Positions 21,043-30,221 of a DNA stretch of 64,000 nt are shown here, piece by piece. This stretch comes from Hericium rajendrae (lineage: Eukaryota > Basidiomycota > Agaricomycetes > Russulales > Hericiaceae). Numbering within the stretch: position 1 is the stretch's first letter; each line of letters opens with the position of its first letter. The notes under the pieces were generated by a model. That model was not told where the DNA came from and searched no databases. It was given only the letters and a program-made list of their open reading frames with translations. Location of the stretch: contig CM065891.1 of assembly GCA_033439255.1 (NCBI GenBank), forward strand, positions 186,001 through 250,000, read 5' to 3'. The position numbers and the translations under genes were made by a program.

Positions 21043-22064
21043 TGATGTGTGGACCCTGGGAATGGAGGCGGCAGCCAAAACCAAAACCAACAGAGTACCG
21101 GGGGGTGCGAGGGGACCAAGTGTCTCAAGAGGGGAGCGCCGGGAAGTGTAGCTGACGGGTGACCGTACTATGGGCAGGGGAGCAAGACCGCGGAGGGCAA
21201 GCTTGCTGCGCGCAGGCGACTTCCGACGTGGTTCTGCTAGGGACGATGACGGTACGACAAGACTCACGGGTCTTGGGTGATACGGCTTGACTGATAACGG
21301 TGCGGCGACGAGTACGACGAATACGATGAACGAAACAAGTAAGTGAGAAAGGCTACGTCTGAGACGTGCTTAGAAAACTGGCGGTGAGAACGTCAAACGG
21401 CGGGCTTTGTGAGATCTGAGCTCTGAGGGAAAAAGGCAGATTCCGTTCTGATTCTCCAAGTCAGTAGCTACGGTACAAATGGGCAAGGCCGCCTCAGGCG
21501 GTCCGGTGCGACTTTCTACGACAACCTCCCGCTGACCGACCCAATCTCCAATTCCTTCCTGATCCTGCCTGCTCCGGGTCCCTTGGCGAGTGGAGTTGTT
21601 GCGGCTCGGCCCGTGCAGGGCAGAGGGCGTGCGCGTGGTACGAATGAATCAAAGGCGCTGCCTTACAACGTCGCCCGGGGCGTGCATCGGGAACGGCGGG
21701 CGCGTCGAGCTGGAATGACTGGGATGACGTCAGTAGCGCACTGTCGCGGGTGCCGCTCGTGATCCGGGGGCGTGTGGGCATTCGAGGGCACGTTGATTGA
21801 GCCGGCTGGTTCTCTGGGCGCGCTTCTGTTCCTGTGCCGCTGACTCATCTGGCCGGTTGATCTCCGGCCCGTTCGGTGCATCGGACCACGGGACACCGGC
21901 TTTAGTCCGACCCGGTCGGTCCCGAACCCGTGGGGGCGCTTGTCCTGTGTGGGGAGCAACGTCGCGGTGGGCGGACTTGGTGCAGCTGAGGTGAAGTGAA
22001 GCGGGATGGGCAAGGAAGCAGGGAGTGGGCAATGCCGTTACAAGGCACGCTAAAGGGCGCATCA
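21043..22064 (-). repeat. LTR (5' copy) of the 15.5 kb element
   Basis: Same length and ends as 6523-7544. It borders copia gag at 22065 with the ACGT duplication. On the minus strand it precedes the primer-binding site and the gag gene, so it would hold the element's promoter. Confidence 0.92.
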
Positions 22065-22974
22065 ACGTCTCGCGATCGCCGCCTGCTATATTGGCAGAGT
22101 TCTTGTCCCTAGAACGACCATGACTATCGCTTTTACGACGATCACCTAATACCTGCGGGCAATCGAACTTGTAATGGCCCAGCTTGTGGCACTCGAAGCA
22201 TTCCACCTCCGAGCTCAGCCGCATGGGTCTGCGACGGTTGCCTCTGTCGCCGTTCTCGCTGCCACGTGATGCACTGTCCTCTCGCCTCTCTCTTCTGATG
22301 CCTCGACCACTGCCTCGCTTATCGTGCCAATGGCCCTTGCCCCGTGCACCGCCAGCTTGGAGTGCGACATCACCGCTCGGACTCGCTTCATGTTCTTCGC
22401 GAGCCTTGCGCCAGTTGTACGCATCCAGTAAGCGCTGCGTGAGCTTGGTGGAGCTGATCTTCGACGTGTCCTCGATCGAGTCGACAACGGTCTCGTAGTT
22501 GCCATTTAGGGAGGAAAGGATACGGTCGACGAACATGGCATCAGTCAGCGTAACACCGACGTTGACAGCATTAAAGTAGTATGTGCGGAGGGTGGATAAA
22601 TGGGTGGCAAGGTCGTCGGTGGGGGCCATCATGAGGCTGTAGAACTTGGTGGTGATGAGGGACTTGCCCATTGCGGTCTTCGACTCGAACTGGTTGCAAA
22701 CGGCAGTCCAGACCTCAGCAGACGTGTCGGCATTGAGAGTGAGATTCATCTCGTCATCGGTGATATTGAGGATGATCTGGGAGAAGGCCTTCGCGTCCTT
22801 CTGCTCCCACGACGTAGCCGCTACTGGATCCGACGGCTTTGTCTCGGTACCCTTAGCGACGTCCCAGACGCCCTGAGTGCACAAGATCGTCTGGATCTTC
22901 TTCTTCCAGATCCCGAAGTTGTCGCTGCTGAGCTTCGAGTCGAGCATGATGATGGATTTGGTGACATCGGCCAT
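22065..22974 (-). CDS. gag: copia-type gag portion (UBN2-like, zinc knuckle)
   Basis: Begins with ATG at 22974 and shows the copia gag pattern: an N-terminal segment with FGIWKKKIQTIL, a long helical capsid-like region with LLDAYNWRKAREEHEA, then a basic Arg/Gly-rich linker and one CCHC knuckle (CFECHKLGHYKFDCP) near residue 255. The coding DNA runs to the border of the 15.5 kb LTR insertion at 22064. The 5' leader (22975-23069) and a probable LTR follow on the right. Confidence 0.85.
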
Positions 22975-23069
22975 AATGGGATGGATGGGGATGAGCTAGA
23001 TCAGATGTAGTAATCTGGGCCGGCGAGCGTTCTTTCTTCGGGTCTCAGTATCCCGCAGGGCCCATAACC

Positions 23070-23400
23070 TGTTAAGGATCGAGCTCAGCGCAGGAAGAGA
23101 AAACACTAGTATTACTATATCTACCTGTTAAGGATCGAGCTATAGTAATATATGAGCTGAATGGAATGGGAAACAAGACATGAAAGATACTCATCTGGAA
23201 AAGGCTTTCTAACCATAGCTCCGGTTCAAATTACATAGTATTCCATAGCTCATGTAACCCATAGTAGCTGTGTAGCTCGGTACAAGGTATCCATAGTACA
23301 CTATAGCTTCGAAAGGAAGCTATAGAGCATAGATAGGTAAGGCTGTGATGTATGTAGAATATATATGGACAGTAGACTTAAATGCGCAACTCAGAAAAAA
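23070..23400 (-). repeat. probable 5' LTR of the copia-type element (outer border unclear)
   Basis: Read on the minus strand, an LTR-like end CCTTAACA stops at 23070 and is followed by GGTTATGGGCCC, which fits a primer-binding site just before gag. On the plus strand the terminus TGTTAAGGATCGAGCT occurs twice, at 23070 and 23126. The rest is A+T-rich with many CTATAG/ATAGCT words. The outer end was not found, so 23400 is an estimate. Confidence 0.45.
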
Positions 23401-23980
23401 AGGTGTCGGCACACATTCTCGAGGTTGCAGGTCATCATTGAGCCCATTCAGGTGAATGCGAAAGTAATATCAGCGGAGCACGCGACAAATATGAGTAGTT
23501 GCCACGACTACTGGCTATATCCAATATCACTTCCATGAGCCAGCACAGGTAAGTACGATGATATGGGCGCGCGCGTTGGCCAATGTCAACAAAATGTCAA
23601 GCTCGACATCGTTGATATTTATGCGTATTCTGGACACAACCAGAACCGGCCCTAAACTCGGAGTTCGAAATACCTGCCTGACGCATTTTGATTGGTTGAT
23701 GAGGGACTGTTCAACAATAATGACGCGCAACGCTCTTCTTCCTTACCTGTCTTCGCCGTCGCCACCGATGTTCGTTTTCTTTCGGTAAGCTGAATGGATG
23801 TGGAAAGGTGAGTACAGCTATTTCTGCCATTATTGGCACTGTTGAGCGGACGGGTTGGGAAGGCGGTACGCGGAGAGGTGTACGCCTTTGGCGGCATGCA
23901 GGGGTTGTCGAGAGCAGCTGCGTACTGTTAAAGCTGCGAGTGGGACGGTCCAATCCCCGCCCATGGCAGCTTTCCGAGCA
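23400..23980. other. non-coding or degraded DNA right of the copia element
   Basis: Short frames on both strands, none with a recognisable motif. Composition is intermediate. I see nothing I can assign to a gene. Confidence 0.3.
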
Positions 23981-25104
23981 CTGCCTGAGCCTCGCCTGCA
24001 GCCTGTCCAACCGCCCTCCCCGCTGCCACCTCAGGTGAATGCCTGAGTTCTGCCTGAAACCCGCTCACAGCGCGTGCAGCCGATCTCTCCGTCGTCGCCT
24101 TAAAAGGTGCCTCACATTCTGCTTGAGTCTCCCCTGCAGCCTATCCAGCCGGCGTCGCCTTTCTCACCTCAGACACCGCAACGAGCGATGTCTGATGCCT
24201 GCCCGCAGCGCAAGTCGCTTCCGCACCAGCTGCATCACCAGCCATTCTGGCAGAAGCTCCAGCTGTCCCTCCCGCTGACACCCGAGGATCGCGTCATGCC
24301 GAAGCGCAAGCATCGGCCCATCATGCCTGAGTCGCCCAAGATCCCGCTTGGCCCGCTCATCGAATTGAGGCAAAGGAGTTGTCTCTGCCCGCAAAGCACA
24401 CTACGGAGCACGAGGCTATCTATGTGCCCTCAAGGTATTGTATGGCACAGGAGCTGGACTAGGACAATTTCGAAGCCGTTGAGTAGCCTGATGCTGTGTT
24501 TCTCTATAATCATCCCTTCATTCAAAGCATCCTATGTGCCCATCGACACTGTCTTCTCCCAAGGAATACTCCCGCGCCCATGCATGACGATGCGACAATG
24601 CCCTATCGAAGCTCCTGTCCGACATCATGGCAGTCGCAAAGCTGAAGCTGCCTGCATTCTACCCTCTCACGCAGCACTTGCAGAATCTGATCCAGAATCT
24701 GATCCTGCTCGGCTACCTCACCTTCGCAGAGTGGCTCACAGCCATAAGGCGCTTTGGCGCATGCTCGACAACACGTGCGACCTGCTCAAGGAGGTCCCCG
24801 AGTGCTTACTCGGTGTCGTCGGCTACGCGCGCTGGACCGCGCACGAGAAGGAGCCCGCAGTGCGCTCACTGCGTACATGCAGGACCTGGAGTTATGCATG
24901 AGTGCTTCGTATGTACAACTGTTATCTCAGATGTATATTAGAGAAGAGAATAGAATTTTCATGCTGTTCGAACCATCCCAGCCATGTGATTGGGCTAATG
25001 TTACTATGGGACATTATAATGATTATATAGGCCCTGTAGCCTGTTGCTATACAAGGTATGCTAGGATGTCCGAGAACTATCACGAGCTACAGGGGGCTGC
25101 ATAG
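23940..25104 (+). pseudogene. degraded coding region, proline-rich then helical
   Basis: After the minisatellite, coding-like sequence on the plus strand continues in changing frames. A Pro-rich stretch comes first, then a segment with MLDNTCDLLKEVPECLLGV, then one with MQDLELCMSASYVQLLSQMY and FEPSQPCDWANVTMGHYNDY near the end. The frame changes between pieces without convincing introns, so it is most likely a decayed gene. The family is not recognised. Confidence 0.35.
23975..24185 (+). repeat. three-copy minisatellite of about 70 bp
   Basis: Three related units start near 23980, 24050 and 24120. Each reads like CTGCCTGAGCCTCGCCTGCA followed by GCC-TCC-rich sequence. Translated, the units give Pro-rich peptides of the type LPEPRLQPVQPPSPLPPQ, suggesting they once coded for a proline-rich repeat protein. 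Confidence 0.5.
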
Positions 25105-25384
25105 ATCATGCAGCACACTACAGAGTGCTACAAACAAGGGGGTAGTCTACACGGCTACCGGGGCTACCTGCACTACGTAGCGCAAGGTATCCCTCCTTCT
25201 TTTTCCAGATGGCCTCACCTCAGCACAGGAAGAGAAAACGCTGAGGTGCTACAAACACGCGGTACGGGCAAGTACAGTACGGTTCGGGAAAGTCCGAAAA
25301 TGGAAAACGTGCTATACAAGTGGCGGTCTGACTATAGCACGGCCCTCCGGGCACCACCTGGTCCCGAACGTGATTTCATTTGAA
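25105..25384. other. unassigned sequence
   Basis: Contains a 20-bp word (TCAGCACAGGAAGAGAAAAC near 25218) that also occurs with one change near 23084 in the copia LTR region, hinting at a shared repeat. No gene was recognised. Confidence 0.25.
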
Positions 25385-25693
25385 CTATTCGCAGGTATTA
25401 CACATTGCTGTTTTAGCTACGTAGATAGAATGGCCATTTATTGAAGTCGGGAATTTATCGTAGTAGTCATTAATCATACGTGGAGCACAGTGAGAAGATC
25501 GGCATGTAAGTAAGGAAACGATGGGGGGAGAGTGTTTCGTATCAGCGAAAACGGTGAGAAAGGCATCTTGAAGCTGATTTTGATTTGATTGGTCTGTTGT
25601 TGGATTGGGGAGGTAGAAGGTATGGTTTTCTTGGTGTGTGGAGGAGACTTCGCACGTCAACCACTGTGTGTCTCTTGTGTTTACTAAGCGCAT
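25385..25693 (-). CDS. short hypothetical frame, minus strand
   Basis: A 102-residue open frame without a known motif. It lies upstream of nothing obvious but has the same orientation and codon character as the hypothetical genes at 26150-27972. It could be an exon of a further family member or be spurious. Confidence 0.25.
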   Translation of the reverse strand: MRLVNTRDTQWLTCEVSSTHQENHTFYLPNPTTDQSNQNQLQDAFLTVFADTKHSPPIVSLLTCRSSHCAPRMINDYYDKFPTSINGHSIYVAKTAMCNTCE

Positions 25694-26149
25694 GAGGTGG
25701 TTCTGGAATTTTGTTAGATTTTATTAGTATTATATTTATTGAGTATATTGTGAATTACTTGTGCTTGGGTTGAGATAGAGACGTGTCCGATTTTTGGTAG
25801 GTGGAAATGGATGGTCGACATTGTCGTGTGATGTACAGGGTGACGCGTTATGTAAGCGTGAGGCGTGTCGCAGTTCCGTTATATTGAATGGTGGGTGGAG
25901 ATTGGGTGAAAAGTAGTCTTTGAATAGTTGAATATGGAGAGTGTGTGGGATGGATCGTGCGTTTTCCAGAGCTTAGTACGTGCCGACGGAGGAGATGCAT
26001 CGGAGATGTGACGTGGGCTCGAGTCCTTGTCTTTGGTAGTGCAAATATGAACAAACAGTGAAGTATATTTCATACCACGTCTTTGGTAGTCATTCCAAGA
26101 CGGCCGGAATACGAGGACCGTTTAGATGGCGTGAATTTTAGATACAATA
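25694..26149. other. A+T-rich intergenic stretch
   Basis: Only short frames; no supported gene, repeat or RNA seen. Confidence 0.3.
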
Positions 26150-26900
26150 TTAGATACAATATGGTGCCTCGTCGGCACGATGGTGTAAACTGTTGCAGAC
26201 GACGTGGCCGCATCCGTTATGAAGTAGGATGATGTGTTGTAGATCGAACCATACTGGACCCCATTTGCATATTCCGCCGCAGAAGGGGCGAACAGCCTCT
26301 ACTTCTAATAAGACAATGTCGGATGGTCTTATTTGTCTTGAATATAGCTTCATGTTAGATTTCTTGGTGATGTATTCAGTGCCGTCCCATATGTTGTCGA
26401 AGGAAGATATCTACAATTTAGATTAGTAACTGTAGAAAGTGGTAGACATAAATATACTTCTGTTTCATTAAGGGCAGCGATAGAACGTGGATTCATATGT
26501 GAAGTGCCGATGATTGGACAGAAGGGGCAGATTTGTGAAGCTATGGAGGCGTAAATTATGTCGAAGAAATGATGATGCTGATGAAGACATTACCGACGTG
26601 TGTTCGTTGTTCTCCTAAGATCCCTAATGCAATGACTGTGTCATGGTGTTCAAATAATTGAATGGTGGCATTTGTTGTTTCGATAGGTTTGTCGTCGGGT
26701 GTGGTTAAATTGATGTCCTTTAAGATTCCGATGAGCCAGAATGTCGCTGGGTGATCGCAATTCAGTGCGTGTAGGCGGTGATTTTGGCATGGTGATGGCG
26801 CTTTCCACGAAAGGCTCTCTGGTAAGTTAGAGAGACTGAATATGGATCGTTCATCGTCCCGGTAAGCCAGCAGGTGGTGCAATCATCTGGAATTGTAAGG
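26150..26900 (-). CDS. hypothetical gene, short C-terminal domain family, copy 1
   Basis: At least two exons. The upstream exon (about 26880-26600) reads LSNLPESLSW...PATFWLIGILKDINL and stops at a donor near 26597. The last exon (about 26400-26150) carries the family signature IRPSDIVLLEVEAVR ... WFDLQHIILL. The same signature is found at 27116-27337 (NDVVLLEVEVVRY ... WFELQHVTLL) and 33677-33898. A beta-rich fold with alternating hydrophobic residues, possibly OB-like, is my inference. Function unknown; the 5' end is not resolved. Confidence 0.4.
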
Positions 26901-27115
26901 TTTACGTAGAAGGAAAAGTACTTGCAGACTTACTCTACGAAGGCTTTGGCTGCGTCATTTGCGACCCGTGGGTCTGAAACTTGGCTTTCGGTGGTCATGC
27001 CGACATGATAGTCAGGACGTAGCATGTGCTAGGGGTTTTTGACTTCGGTCAGGACTGGATTAGCTAAACTTAAATTCAAATTGATAAGAAGCTTGTAATA
27101 TATATTTATTGAAAA

Positions 27116-27972
27116 TTATATTTTGACATCCATGGAATCGGCGGGACGAGGAATAGTGACGGTCATTTCAACTGCACTGGATCGTAGCAAGGTGACGTGC
27201 TGTAGTTCGAACCAAGCTCGTCCAGTCTCTTCGAATCCAGAATACGGTCTTCGCATCCAAGATTTGTATCTTACCACTTCAACTTCCAGGAGCACGACAT
27301 CATTTTTTTTTAACTGTCGAGCATCGTAAGGGGCCATGTCTTGTTTCCGCTTGATTTCTTGTCGCCCATCCCAAGCACAATCGAAGGGGTGGAACTGTGA
27401 TAAACGAGTTCATTGGTATTATGATGAGAAATGTGGATTTTTTTGACGTACTACGGGGACGCGACTGCCAGGAACGTGAAAGCGCTGTGTTCGGCTGGCG
27501 CAGAAGCAGCTTGTAGTTGGTCTCGCTGACATGTACAGTCAACAGGGACAGCCATGAATATTCTGAAGTACGTACGAGGTTCTGGACATACTCGTTCCAA
27601 TAAAGTGCAGGCGCTGTCTTCGTCTTGTGGGCAGAGAGGGGTAATACCGATGATCACGTTCTGGCGAGGGTTTTTGTGGACGGTGACGAAGTCTACCTTA
27701 CGTATGTGACCAACAAGCCAAATGGTTATAGGCTGTTGTGTCTCAGGTAAGGTCAAACGGGTGGGTTCGCCAGGCCGTAAGTGCCAGATGAGGATGCGAG
27801 GAACGTGGCGTATGGAGAATATGCCGAAAATCCTGTTGCAATAATGACGAATGACTCGTGTTCGTCTGATGCAGTGCATTAGTTCTTATCATTAACTTAA
27901 TGAAGAGAGAATTTGTTACTGAGCCCAGGTTTCGTCATTGTCATTCGAAGAGTCCATTTTGATTGGGTTCGA
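27116..27972 (-). CDS. hypothetical gene, short C-terminal domain family, copy 2
   Basis: A plausible three-exon model starts at the ATG near 27958 (MDSSNDNDETWAQ). It crosses an intron GTAACA...ATCAG to an exon with RVIRHYCNRIFGIFSIRHV and ITIWLVGHIRKVDFV, then ends with an exon starting after ATCACAG near 27402 (FHPFDCAWDGRQEIK ... NDVVLLEVEVVRY ... WFELQHVTLL). The middle exon of copy 1 has the comparable phrase FWLIGILKDINL, so the two genes share architecture. The donor of the second intron is uncertain. Family and function are unknown. Confidence 0.45.
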
Positions 27973-28430
27973 GCAAGAGGTAAGCGTGTTGAATGCACTG
28001 GGATAGGGTGGGATAGGCTGGGAGATGATGTGAGATTGCTTAGTCAAAGTCTTAACCCTAGTACGTTCTTTGTCCGAGATGCCCGGTGACTGCCTTGTGA
28101 GGTTTGCAGGGGCTTTTGGAATTTGTTCCCCCACCTGGCATCTCGGCATGTGGTTCCCTCGTTCGTTGTTTCCGACGCACGCTCGTCGCCTTGATCGGCA
28201 TTGCATACGTTGCCCAATGTTTTTCTGATTTGTTGTAAGCACCATTAGTTTATGAAAGTTCTGCCGACGCTGGTCTTTCTTCGAGGCGAGTCAGACATTT
28301 CGGACGATGGTCAATGACATTGGATTTGTAAAATAAAATATAAAGACACTTCCGCGGTCAGAATAGAACTGAATTTAAGGAAATATAGTAAGAGTCAGCG
28401 AGGCCTTGACTAACATATGGATGTGGGGGG
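27973..28430. other. intergenic, unassigned
   Basis: A basic 109-residue minus frame (27916-28245) overlaps the start of the hypothetical gene and probably is its 5' region. Nothing else is supported. Confidence 0.25.
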
Positions 28431-29286
28431 TCAAAGAACAGGTTGACGAGTCGTAGGAAATTTTCTATGGCAGCGCGGACAACGAGTAGACCCTCCGAAA
28501 AGCCAGGAAACATCTCTTATCATAGAAGGTACAAATCCTATCTCATATTTGCCACTGAAGTTGAAGGATAGTGTGTACCTGTCGCGGAATCGACGGTAGC
28601 TGTGTGCACAGTAACCGCCGTCGTCGTCAGAATCCGGATGGAGGGAAATGCAATCGGGGAAGCTCGTGATGTTGAAATCTCGGTCCCTGTATTTGAGGAT
28701 GCAATCGATCGTCTGTTGCCTATGTTCCTCTCCCGGTCTAATGCAACCGATTCCTCGCATAGTCCATCGGGGATAGGTGATGTAAAGGCGGTCAGCAGAA
28801 AATATATTCATGACGGGAGTTCCCCAGAATGCTGTGAGAGGGAATTCCGCCATGGTATTGATACTGCAGATTACATCAATGCGGGTGTGGCAGGTAGGAT
28901 GGAGAAGGCGAATGACGGATGCAATGCAGTCTCGATATTCTGTGACGGGGAGGTTTGTATCCGTGGTCAGGGAGTCAATGAGACGATAGCCAAAGCCGTC
29001 GCATAATTGTCGAACGACTTCAGCAGCTGCTGATATGGAGCAATAAATGTCCAAGTCGTGAGGAGACCAGTTGCGGTAGATTGTGCCGTGAAGAATGATG
29101 TGGAGTGCAGAGGAGCCTGAAACGTAAGCTCGTTGGACTAGGGAGCCGGAGGCTCCCTGCATGCATAGGTTCGGAGGATGCCAAGGCTTAGTCAGCATGT
29201 CCATAGCTAGTCTCACCTCATGTAGAGTAGCCTGGTCTGCACTATCATTATCTTGGGCATAGCTCTCGCCCTTAGGCCACTCCATC
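28431..29286 (-). pseudogene. F-box/nucleotidyltransferase-like gene, 3' part
   Basis: A 284-residue open frame carrying the pattern seen in agaricomycete F-box proteins with a nucleotidyltransferase-like fold: GSSALHIILHG, then W-SPHDLDIYC about 20 residues later. A Cys pair (CPRCHRK) lies at the C-terminus. The first 50 residues lie in a 153-bp segment that is repeated at 31926-32078, where it connects to an F-box-like N-terminus. The gene is therefore split by the 2.6 kb insert 29287-31925. A catalytic role is not implied; many members look inactive. Confidence 0.6.
29134..29286. repeat. 153-bp direct repeat, left copy
   Basis: From TGGACTAGGG to GGCCACTCCATC. It matches 31926-32078 with one visible difference (ATCATTATC against ATCATCATC). 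Both copies derive from the interrupted gene, so the repeat behaves like an unusually long target duplication. Confidence 0.9.
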
Positions 29287-29579
29287 TTGGTGATGAGAGT
29301 GTGATTCGACCCACTTCAGCTTTGGGTTGAGTCGCATCTGTCTTTTCTGGCATTTTTCTTGCTTTTTCGTGGTTTTTTCCATCTCGTGCCTCGTGTTCCA
29401 TTCTCGCGCCACGTGTTGCGCGCGTTTCTCGTCTTTTCAAGTGCCCAAAGTCTATCCCGTGCCCCGTGTCTATCCCGTGCCCCGTGTTTCTCGTGTCCTC
29501 GTGTCCTCGTCAAGGACCCCCCGTGCTCGCAGTTTAACACTCGCACCCGCGTTCAACACCACCCGCGTAACTACCCGAT
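29287..29579 (+). other. 5' region of the 2.6 kb insert
   Basis: Pyrimidine- and G-rich leader with repeated TATCCCGTGCCCCGTGT words near 29453-29488. No coding signal; likely promoter or 5' UTR. Confidence 0.35.
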
Positions 29580-30221
29580 ATGGGCAAGAAGCGCTCAGCC
29601 GCACGCCGAGCAGCAGCAGCAGCAACAGCAACAGCAGCCCCAGCTGCTACCACGAGTCCAGTACGTCCGCCCGATACACGTATTGCCCCAGTCGACGCGA
29701 CACCCGCATCCGACGCTGAGGAACTCCTCGCAAACCGCACACTGCAACCGCGCGTTCGCCACGAGGCAGACGCGACTCGCGCACCGCGTGCAGCACTCCC
29801 CGCGCAGCCCACCATCGACGCCTCGCTCGATCTCGAGTCAGCAACCGCCGGCGTACACGCAACGACACCGGTTGCCATCGCAACGCCGCAGACGCGCGAG
29901 CGCCATGCGTCCAACCCGTGTCCCGAGCCTGAGGACTCACCACCTGCGTTGACCACGCCAACCAGCACGTCGAGCGACGTATCCGCCAATCCCCCACAGC
30001 AACCGCGTGTCAGCAACCACGCGGACATGTTCATTGCACCGCGCACTCCCATTCCGCGTTATTCACCTCAGCAACGACCTCAGTCGCGGTTCTCGCAGCT
30101 GTTATCGACGCTCTGGGCTCCCCGACCGTCGTCCTCGCGTGCCCCACGCATTCATTCAGTCGCGCCGAGGATTTTGGCCACGAACTCGACGCACTTGCAC
30201 CCCGCACGTGCCCCGCCATGA
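29580..30221 (+). CDS. insert ORF A, Ala/Pro/Thr-rich protein
   Basis: 213 residues, starting MGKKRSAARR with a basic N-terminus and a run of Ala/Thr (CAG/GCA repeats). It is low-complexity throughout, rich in Ala, Pro, Thr, Arg and His. Its stop TGA overlaps the start of the next frame in ATGA at 30218-30221. Function unknown. The shift of composition across the frame makes true coding plausible but not certain. Confidence 0.45.
   Translation: MGKKRSAARRAAAAATATAAPAATTSPVRPPDTRIAPVDATPASDAEELLANRTLQPRVRHEADATRAPRAALPAQPTIDASLDLESATAGVHATTPVAIATPQTRERHASNPCPEPEDSPPALTTPTSTSSDVSANPPQQPRVSNHADMFIAPRTPIPRYSPQQRPQSRFSQLLSTLWAPRPSSSRAPRIHSVAPRILATNSTHLHPARAPP

Larger units (their letters stand above)
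6523..22064 (-). mobile_element. 15.5 kb LTR element with gag-protease only and antisense passenger genes
   Basis: Two 1,022-bp LTRs (6523-7544 and 21043-22064) start TGATG and end CATCA. They are flanked by ACGT direct repeats, and both outer flanks belong to the same copia element. A tRNA-complementary primer site beside the right LTR and a purine tract beside the left LTR fix the orientation as minus. Gag-protease is at 18106-20598. No reverse transcriptase, RNase H or integrase motif is visible in the 13.5 kb interior, so it resembles non-autonomous Gag-bearing LTR elements. Two intron-containing genes lie antisense at 7742-10578, and a 7.1 kb inverted-arm repeat sits at 10776-17899. The LTRs differ at roughly 30 sites, nearly all transitions, suggesting moderate age. 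Confidence 0.9.
4879..23400 (-). mobile_element. Ty1/copia-type LTR retrotransposon, split by two insertions
   Basis: Minus-strand element. Gag lies at 22065-22974, and the protease-integrase region at 4879-6522. Between them sits the 15.5 kb LTR element 6523-22064, flanked by the 4-bp duplication ACGT (6519-6522 and 22065-22068). At 4878 the coding region is interrupted again by the gypsy element; the reverse transcriptase and RNase H part must lie further left, off the window. It is the oldest visible layer of this stack because it hosts the other two. The right boundary is not certain. Confidence 0.85.
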
